DNA from: Calamus simplicifolius
Taxonomy: Eukaryota; Streptophyta; Magnoliopsida; Arecales; Arecaceae
NCBI GenBank assembly: GCA_900491605.1
Contig: UESW01001800.1
Span: 52,907 to 116,906 of the forward strand
Length of the DNA: 64,000 nucleotides
Direction: 5' to 3'
In this document: one piece after another, positions 56,831 to 64,000 of the stretch
How positions within the stretch are numbered: the stretch's first letter is position 1
Layout: each line of letters starts with the position of its first letter
The notes under the pieces: model-generated
The model's input: only the letters and a program-made list of their open reading frames with translations
The model's database searches: none
Told to the model about the DNA's origin: nothing
Translations under genes and position numbers: made by a program

Positions 56831-58514
56831 TGTTGGCCCAGATGACAACCCAAGAGGGGGGGGGGGGGGGGTGAATTGGGTTCTTTTAAAAAATTAGCCA
56901 TTTAAATTATTTAGCTTGAGATGAATGAAGGCAAATGCAAAGTAAATAAATTGCAGTGAATAAAACAGAGATAGAGAAAGAGACAATAGAACACGGCAAA
57001 CACAAAGATTTTATAGTGGTTCGGTGTATCCAACACCTACGTCCACTCAAGATTCACTTGGGTCCACACTATAATCTTCCTTGATTACAGCCGAGTTGTT
57101 TTACAAGCTCACAACTCAAACTTGTTGTTTCCCGGGATCACAATGAACCCAGCCGGTTTTACACGGACTTACCAGCACAAAACCCAAACACAAGCTAACC
57201 TTAGCTTGTGACGAGGTACACTACCTCCACTAATTCAACCCTCTGATTGAATTAGTAAACTACAAGATGAAATTGTAAGTTTAATACAAAACAGCTCCTT
57301 TAGAGCAGATATTTCAAAATAAAAGCAAGGTTTAGAAGAGCCTGTTTAGATTTGATTTGAGTGCAGGCTTTTCTTCTTTTCTTCTTTTCCTCAACTCCTT
57401 TGAAGTGTGGAATCGAGCCTCAGCTCAGATTCTTTACGGATTGAAAGTTGGAGTTGATTTGAGCTTTTTCTTCCTTTCTTTGAATGTTGAAAATCTCTTG
57501 ATTTGCTCTTGAATGGCTCTTGGATTTTCTTCTAGACTTCTCTTGGATTGATGAACTTGAGCACAGATGAAGTCTCCTTTGATTTCACGCCTTTTCTTTC
57601 ACTCTATTTTTGAATCTCGAATTTTTTAAATGACGCTCTATTTTTTTCTTTTTCTGAAAGATTTTTCTTTTTCTCTCTTGATTGTATATCTTGTCTTTTG
57701 ATTTGAAAACGGCCTCTCTATTTATAGACTCTGCAAAAATATAGTCGTTAGACACAAAGAAATCTAGCCGTTATTGAAAAATCTTACCGTTGACGCTGAG
57801 TTGGCATTCAGAAAAATCACGCCCAGATTTGTTGGAGTCGACTCCAGCTTTAGGCGAGTCGGCTTGAAGACGCGATACCAAAAATAGAAATATTCAGAAA
57901 GTCAAAGGGTCGACTCATCGAAAATAAGGTGTCGACTCCTAACAATCGGGGGTCGACTCATGAAAAGTAAGGGGTCGACTCGAGAAGTGCTCAGAAAAAC
58001 AATTCTCTGGTGTCTGAGCGGAGTCGACTCACACAGTCATGGAGTCGGCTCGACAAAATCGGGGGTCGACTCGAGAAATCACATGGGTCGACTCGAGACA
58101 ACAGACATCTCTGTATACTGAGTGGAGTCGACTCTGAAACTCTAGAGTCGGCTCCAGAACGTATCGAAAATCAGAGAATTTTCTGATTGACTTGAAATTC
58201 GTTCCAGATTCATTTTAAATCAATTTTTTGACTTGAATACAACAAAATTGTCATTAGGAATCAATTCAAGAAATGTTCCAAAACTCATTGATTGAGATAT
58301 GAAGTATAAAAATTTCTTTTTGAAAGCTTAAACATGGAGCTTGAAGTTACTTTCAAATTGATTAAAGTCATACTTAACATACTCATTGATTGTTCTAAAT
58401 AAATTCATTGCTCATGTAAATAAACTCATTGCATCTTTTAATATACTCATGGCTTTTGGTAATCATCAAAATCAATAAGATTGGGGTAACAATTTCTCAA
58501 CAATCTCCCCAACA
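56831..58514 (-). repeat. LTR of the copia-1-family fragment
   Basis: It starts tgttggcccagatgacaaccc with a run of 16 G shortly after and ends near ctccccaaca. It is alignable with the copia-1 LTRs but diverged. The repeated GTCGGCTCC block has drifted to GTCGACTC units (57835-58160). A TATA-like ctataaatagagag occurs on the minus strand near 57725-57712. Confidence 0.85.
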
Positions 58515-59033
58515 ATCTTCTCCTTTTTGATGATGACAAAACATTGAGTATATGCATGATTGATTAAAGAATTTATTTATTTTCATAGTTAGGCTCCCCC
58601 TGAATGAGGTAGCTCCCCCTATGAAACTCAAATAAATATTCCATTCATTCAATTTAAGATTATACACAATTTAATATCAAAATACAGCCTTTTCATCTAA
58701 ATTGCTTTTTCATTCATTCACTGTATGTGTAATGTTTAGTTATTACTTCTTTTATCTCATTCATTCAATTAGTTTAATTTCTCCCATGCATATACAGTTA
58801 TAAAACTCTCCCCCTTTTTTGTTATCAACAAAAAGGTAGAGAAGCATCAAACATAATCATATTCATTCATTCAAGATATGTTTTAACAAGATCTGAGATT
58901 CATTGATAATAGAAGTACATTCAAACTCAGATTACATTGAGCATTCAAAACTGACTTTTCATTACATCAATGTATCAAAATGTAAAACATAATATGAACT
59001 TCATTACATTGCAAAGACTAAGCATCTACTACA

Positions 59034-59534
59034 TCAAAAATGTGTCCTTACAATCGTTGTTAAGTGATCTATAATATTCTTCATTCCGATAGTTTGAATC
59101 TTAACATAATCCTTCAGTCTTTCATCTACAAAAGTACAAGCAGTTAATATTTTGTCTTGAAGTTCAGCATTGCATTTTGCATAGGTCTCACCATCTTCAC
59201 AGATGTCTTTAAGTTCTTCAAAAATATTCTTTAGGTCACCACTTAAAGACTCAGTTGAAGTGCTAAGAGTTGATTCAATATTGGTGATCCGATCATCTAA
59301 TGAATAAAGAGTTTCTTTAAGATTCATAAATTTGTTGTCAAACTCTGTCTTCAATTTATCAGCCTGATCATGAAGAAGACTCTTAAGCTGCATTAACTGA
59401 AGATCTGAAAAACCGACAGACGAAGAAGATGACTGATCAACCATCGGAGCAGGAGAAGGAGCTGGAACAGGAACAGAAGAGCTCGGAGGTACAGGAGATG
59501 AATGTCTAACTGACGGTCCAGGTGCCTCTAGCAA
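59034..59534 (-). CDS. coiled-coil ORF of the copia-1 family
   Basis: A 166-codon ORF without interruption. It has a Ser/Pro-rich N-terminus with SSVPVPAPSPAP, then [53 protein letters not shown] and [21 protein letters not shown], ending ...TTIVRTHF. It shares most positions with the C-terminal part of 32014-32691, which shows it is a conserved ORF downstream of pol. It may be the env-like ORF of Sire-type elements, or a protein specific to this family. I see no membrane segment or signal peptide. Confidence 0.75.
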   Translation of the reverse strand: MLEAPGPSVRHSSPVPPSSSVPVPAPSPAPMVDQSSSSSVGFSDLQLMQLKSLLHDQADKLKTEFDNKFMNLKETLYSLDDRITNIESTLSTSTESLSGDLKNIFEELKDICEDGETYAKCNAELQDKILTACTFVDERLKDYVKIQTIGMKNIIDHLTTIVRTHF

Positions 59535-59577
59535 TCAGCAGCTCCCAGCTACGAGTGCAAGCTTGCTTGATGCTTGG

Positions 59578-59757
59578 TTGTTTTCTAACACAGTATCCAA
59601 AGCAAGCAATGCGTCCCACATTAACTGAAGACAAAGCGCAAAGAAAATTTTGGAGCACTGTTAACAATGACCTGGTGTGTCAGTGGTCCCAAGTACAAGC
59701 TCGCCATAATTTTAGATCTCCAAAGCGACGGAGACCCACCGCGGAACATGCGGGATG
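59578..59757 (+). CDS. possible terminal exon of a host gene
   Basis: A splice-acceptor-like ttggttgttttctaacacag, with a branch-point-like ctaac, precedes an open frame of 59 codons and a TGA. The product is basic and hydrophilic, containing LTEDKAQRKFWSTVNNDLVC, FRSPKRRRP and a short tail. I do not recognise the family. A polyadenylation-like aataaaaaaagg lies at about 60225. The upstream exons would have to lie to the left of the retroelements, beyond what I can trace. Confidence 0.3.
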
Positions 59758-61460
59758 ACTCAAGAAAAAGAAGGATGGCTGCTGCCTAACAAGTGATCGA
59801 CCAAAGTCATTTTTATGTCTGGACCACACCTAAGTCAGTTGGCCATAAATCCCTCCAATCGCTCCAACTTCCTTCTTGTGAAAAGTACAGAGCACCACTT
59901 TCTCTGAACTATGATGTCAAGTATTCTCATAAAAATGGCCATATGTAGCAGATTAGATATGTGACATCCAGGTGTTCTTTTCAGTTAAAGTTTCTAATTC
60001 AGAATATTGAATTGATGTCATGCATTGCAATTTCCACATATTTGTTGTTACTAGACAAAGTCACAGCCGTCTGAAGACCCCATCGCTGGGAGAAGCTTAG
60101 ATTTGACGTGCTTTCAGTTTATGTTAGATTCCTGATAGACATTGATGCCTCGGAAGGTTGTTGCATTTTCTTTAGTTTGAGTTTCTTTAAAATGATGCAG
60201 CCTCAAACTCTCGCGTTTATTCTTTAAATAAAAAAAGGATATTATTAATAGCTAGAGTGTTATGTAGCTTTGTATTTATAGCCTTCTATTCTGGGGATTA
60301 TAATATTATTTAGAGTTCCAGAAGTTATAAAGGACTTGTGTTCAAAGGCTCATAATTTCGGCTCTGTATATTAGTTTTTGATACTAACTTATCCTTGTTC
60401 AACTTTAAGCTTATATTAAATTATCATCATAATCATTTGTCATTATATAATCGAAGCTCACTATACTTATGGGAAGTAGTTCTTTATATATGCAAGTATT
60501 TGTAATGAAGGCTTGAATTTTCAGATACTTTGGAACTTTTTCTTGAAACCAAAGTTGGAAGATAAATGAAAACAATATGTGTGTTTGTAATTCATAATGG
60601 AGAACAAGTTACTGTCTTAGTACAAACTATTTTGCTTATGTTTTGGACATTTCTATGATGGAGATTCTTCATCCCTCTGCTTGTCTGATTTTGAGCTTTT
60701 TGTTTCCTTCTTACATTCTCTCGTACTTCCCCATGTCAATTTTGGAGCTCATTTCTTGAGTATCCTCCTTTCTCATACCTCCTTAGTTCTTCTTGGGTTC
60801 TCTTGAAGTATTCTGGTCATGCTTGTTTCTTGAAGGATCTTAGGTGGGCTCATTTTGATGTAATATGAGTATTGTAAATCAGGGTCCTTAGCTTATTCAA
60901 ACTCTTTATCTGGTTAGTATTTTTCAAAAGGATCCGATGCATTATTATAATCTTCTAGCAGTTGATCCTTAAGAAAAACATCAGTTTTAAACCAATTTCA
61001 CTAATCTGAAAATGCAATAGTATGATTATAAATATCATTGCCACAAATCCATGTGTCACTGATCCATGTGCAACCAGGAAATTAGTATCTTCACAAAAAT
61101 GCATCTGTCACAGTAAAACTACATTGCAATCCATCATGCATTCTTTCATATTTCACTAGAGATCTTATTGTTCATCCTGAACCATAAGACTAGTTAGCAA
61201 TTATATTATACAGATTACGTGTAGAGTCAAACAACAAAGAAAAGAAGAGGACAAATCAAGCATAATTAAATGACTCATACAACCAGATTTGACATAAAAC
61301 AAGTGCAAGTACTAACCTAATAAAAAAGAATCATGTGTTAACTATCATGAATCCTGAAGTTTATAGTTACTGAACAAAGAAGTATATTAATGTGTGCCCG
61401 AGGTCAGTTAAGAAAGAGCCATTTAATAAGTAAATGATTTGATATAAAAATATAAATTTA
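59758..61460. other. no recognisable gene
   Basis: AT-rich sequence with untranslated-region or intron character. I see no coding blocks, repeats or element termini. Confidence 0.5.
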
Positions 61461-61462
61461 TA

Positions 61463-62515
61463 GTTTAAGGAACATACGAACTCTTGTCTGACTCGTGCAT
61501 AACTCTTGGATCCTGATGTATGGGGAACAGACAGAGATGCTCATGTAGCTTTACAATATTAGAATATATCTGTAAAATTAAATAAATATACTTATTATAT
61601 TTCAAAAAAAATAAATATTTTAAAGTATCTTAAAAGATTAAATAACAAAATACCTGTCCCCTCTCGGAGAACCAGTAATGAACCAACTCCATCCACTGAT
61701 GAGGGGATACATCAGGAGGACAAGTACCAACTACTTGCTCCTCGGTCATACCCGGCAACTTGTACTTCATCTTCAAATATGCCTTATATTCTTTCCATTT
61801 TCGGTTGAGAGACTTCAATACAAAATCATAAGTGGATGGAGGTAGTACAAACTTGGACTGCAAAACAATTTAATTGTTAAGTCTAATAATTGACTTAATT
61901 AAAATAAAATAAGCTATTTGTAAATTAAAAAATATAAAACAAAGCATAATATAACAAGTATACAAAATAAGAAATGTTTAGATTTAAATTTTACCTGCAC
62001 AACTCGTAGAATCTTAACTTTATACGTTGGAAGCATGTCATTCCATTTTGCATAACTTAGTGGACAAAGCTGATGCCTCCATGCAATTGACCCTAAAAAG
62101 GAACTCAATAAGCTAGTGGCTTTTTTAATTGGTTGCCCCAGTTAATTGCACTCAACCACTATCTGCTCATCCTTGCGCATCTGTCATACATCCCGAACTA
62201 TCATGGGTCCGCGTCTGCATGTAACCCTCTCAGATTTGTCTGCATAAAAATAGATATGCATGTGTAAACTATAGTAAAAAGTGTAAAGATATTTTATCAA
62301 ACTAAATAAAAAAATAAATTACCCTGAATGTATAGTTCATCATCTCCTACACCGACAATAGGATCATGATGCCCAGAGAATGATGGACCTGCCGTAGACT
62401 GTTGTGCCGAAGGATTGAACGCAACATCCGGTACTGAAGAACCAGCATGAACCTATTGTGATGAAGCAGAAGTCCGAGCCTCTATCCGTAAGCGCGGCAT
62501 AATGTCACCTATCAT
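61463..62515 (-). pseudogene. Transposase_24-like (Ptta/En/Spm) gene relic
   Basis: Four exons can be followed on the minus strand. A polar N-terminus MPRLRIEARTSAS... with one TAG lies at about 62500-62323. An exon ending at 61995 (donor CAG/GTAAAA) has RRGPMIVRDV, IVVECN, GQPIKKATSLLSSFLGSIA and LCPLSYAKWNDML. Exon 61857-61654 (acceptor TTTTGCAG, donor CAG/GTATTT) has LKSLNRKWKEYKAYLKMKY and CPPDVSPHQWMELVHYWFSE. A last exon near 61575-61463 has TSGSKSYARVRQEF. The domain order is that of plant Transposase_24-type proteins, and stops occur in three exons. It is not part of the CACTA element at 15440-24785. No CACTA terminus is seen nearby. Confidence 0.75.
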
Positions 62516-63700
62516 TTACATCAGAGTAAGAGTTAGTGAAAATAAATATTAAATTATATTTATCAATTATACCTATCACTGAATTTATGGTGCAATGATT
62601 ACATTTCATTTTTTCTGTCTCCTTCCACAAGCAACCTGTTAACATGGCCATAATGGTCCTGACCCCTTGTTGCACCGTAAGCTTGGTTGAGTGTTAACAA
62701 AACTAAAAGACATGCCAACTAACATCAATTGCTGAAGCATGACCAAGATAGGCAGTTGCATATCTAGTCAACCAAAATTCAAGATTCCCAAAACACTTCC
62801 AAGGGAGGCAAGAAATTGACCTCTGAATGAATTAATGGGAGGTATAATCCCTATAGATCAATGCACTGCAATAATTACATCAATTACTAAACACTACTTG
62901 TTGACTCTTATAACAAAGCAGACAACATCTCGTCAGCATCAAAATTTAACATGAATTATCATTGCCTTTTGGCCCACATGCCTAGGAAATCAGTATATAA
63001 CACACATGCTTCTAAACAGAACATAAAACAAATTCATCTCCAGGATGCCAAAATGCCATGAGACTACATATATGGTGCATATTCTGTACACATGAACATG
63101 GAAAACTGTATGATAATTCAATTACATTGATATTGGACTACATCTAACGCTATATCTTTTCATTTGAAATAATAAATAGTATGAGAGACTAAAGACAAGC
63201 TTTGTGTGCTTGTAGATCAAAAAGACAAACTCCTATGTAATCTACATACCCTATTACATAAGACAGTGAAAGGAAATCTCTTCTTCACTTTTTCTACCAA
63301 ATCTTACTTGAATAGTAACTAACATGATCCATAGTGTAACACAACAATACAAGAGGAATCCTAATCTTCAACACTAAAAAATTGTTCAGAAAAGAAAATC
63401 ACATGTTTAAGGAAATGTTAAAGCAAGAGAGACTGGAAAGTTCTTTAATAAGTATGAGGAAGAGTAAGTCTTTTGGGAGAGAGTGCCATCTGCAGCTGCT
63501 TATTGCAATTCAAAAGACCATAAGTTCATATCAAGAGTCTAAGACGTCTTTTTCTGTGAAAAAACAAAAACTGCTAGATTGTTTTTGCCGTGATGTGATC
63601 AACACAATTAGATTGTTAATCAAAGTTGGAGTAATCTACTTTATATCTTGGTTGCAAGGAATCCAGTGCAGTGAAACTTACTGCTTCCTAGCTCAGATTT
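62516..63700. other. no recognisable gene
   Basis: AT-rich intergenic or intronic sequence. A 127-codon frame at 63382-63765 has biased composition and no recognisable motif. Confidence 0.45.
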
Positions 63701-63713
63701 TAGTCCCCTCACT

Positions 63714-63722
63714 AAACCCTAA
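63714..63722 (+). promoter_or_regulatory. telo-box-like motif upstream of a putative host gene
   Basis: AAACCCTAA lies about 200 bases upstream of the ATG at 63922 and is followed by a C/T-rich leader (ctcgctccctctctct). Telo boxes near transcription starts are common in plant housekeeping genes. Confidence 0.45.
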
Positions 63723-63921
63723 CACGAGCTATGGGCTGGGCTCGCTCGCTCCCTCTCTCTATTGATTTCTTGGAAGCGCCGCGCCTGGGTCTCATCGAAA
63801 CCGATTTCAGCCATCTCTTAAATCCCCCCGTCGTTCCTCGACTTGCTTTGAGATCTCGGGGGTTCGAGAGAGAGCTGGATGTCGATCGCAGCGAGGGAAG
63901 GACACTCTCTTATCCCAGGAG

Positions 63922-64000
63922 ATGAAGACCGTACCCCGGAACGCTGCGGAGGCAGCAAGAGAAACCCAGATGCTAGGGCTATCAGAGTCCATGGATGACT
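63922..64000 (+). CDS. putative 5' end of a host gene, cut by the window edge
   Basis: After a GC-rich, CT-rich leader, ATG 63922 opens a frame that stays open to the edge (26 codons, starting MKTVPRNAAEAARETQ and reaching LGLSESMDD). The sharp change from AT-rich to GC-rich sequence with a telo box is what marks a gene start here. The opposite strand also has an open frame (63992-63807), so strand and start are tentative. The family cannot be told from this much. Confidence 0.35.
   Translation, partial: MKTVPRNAAEAARETQMLGLSESMDD

Larger units (their letters stand above)
56341..59560 (-). mobile_element. copia-1-family fragment in the order coiled-coil ORF - LTR - gag
   Basis: Read on the minus strand, a coiled-coil ORF (59534-59034) is followed by a polypurine-side border, a full LTR (58514-56831), the initiator-Met primer-binding site and the first about 140 codons of gag. 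One LTR therefore has a 3' internal end on one side and a 5' internal end on the other. This is the arrangement of tandem elements sharing an LTR, or of an opened one-LTR circle. Confidence 0.8.

Noticed and set aside
63382..63765. 127-codon plus-strand ORF
   Set aside because: Composition is biased, no motif is recognised, and it runs across the putative promoter and leader of the edge gene.
63807..63992. Minus-strand ORF of 61 codons at the right edge as the host gene
   Set aside because: It is possible, but the plus-strand order telo box, CT-rich leader, ATG is more gene-like; I kept only the plus-strand call at low confidence.

Overview
The window is a stretch of flowering-plant nuclear DNA made almost entirely of nested transposable elements. 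A monocot is likely and a palm is possible, but this rests only on the look of the element families. Evidence for a plant: Tat/Retand-type Ty3/gypsy elements with antisense extra ORFs, a CACTA (En/Spm) transposon with plant-type TNP2 and TNP1-like genes, Ty1/copia elements primed by initiator-Met tRNA, GT-AG introns, and an alpha-expansin fragment. I see no rRNA, tRNA, CRISPR or bacterial-type operon. Nearly every protein-coding unit carries stops or frameshifts, so this is old heterochromatin-like sequence rather than a gene cluster.

Layout. 1-11192: a Tat-type gypsy element on the minus strand (gypsy-1), with a minisatellite-bearing partial 3' LTR, an antisense spliced ORF, a 97-bp minisatellite, decayed pol and gag, a primer-binding site and a complete 5' LTR. 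11193-15439: AT-rich DNA with copy 1 of a large local duplication, a Tourist-like MITE and the expansin fragment. 15440-24785: a CACTA transposon with intact 14-bp termini and a TAA target duplication. It contains about 4 kb of an 85-bp satellite sitting where the 5' part of the TNP2 transposase gene should be. 24786-28507: copy 2 of the duplication, carrying a hAT-like insertion, and a diverged third copy.

28508-47350: a second Tat-type gypsy element on the plus strand (gypsy-2). Its gag is split by a 7.6-kb copia element (copia-1, 29965-37612, target duplication CCGGT). Its 3' part holds three antisense transcription-unit-like blocks, each followed by a minisatellite. Its distal end is cut by a second copia element (copia-2, 47351-55283). 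55284-59560: an LTR fragment of another copia, then a fragment of the copia-1 family in the unusual order coiled-coil ORF, LTR, gag.

59561-64000: sparser DNA with a possible terminal exon of a host gene, a decayed Transposase_24-like pseudogene, and the likely 5' end of a host gene running off the right edge.

The elements do not work together as a pathway; they record successive insertions. The most unusual structures are the satellite inside the CACTA element, the antisense-ORF-plus-minisatellite modules of the gypsy elements, and the in-frame fusion of a truncated reverse transcriptase to a coiled-coil ORF in copia-1. All coordinates were read by eye; element boundaries with matching target duplications are firm, others are approximate.
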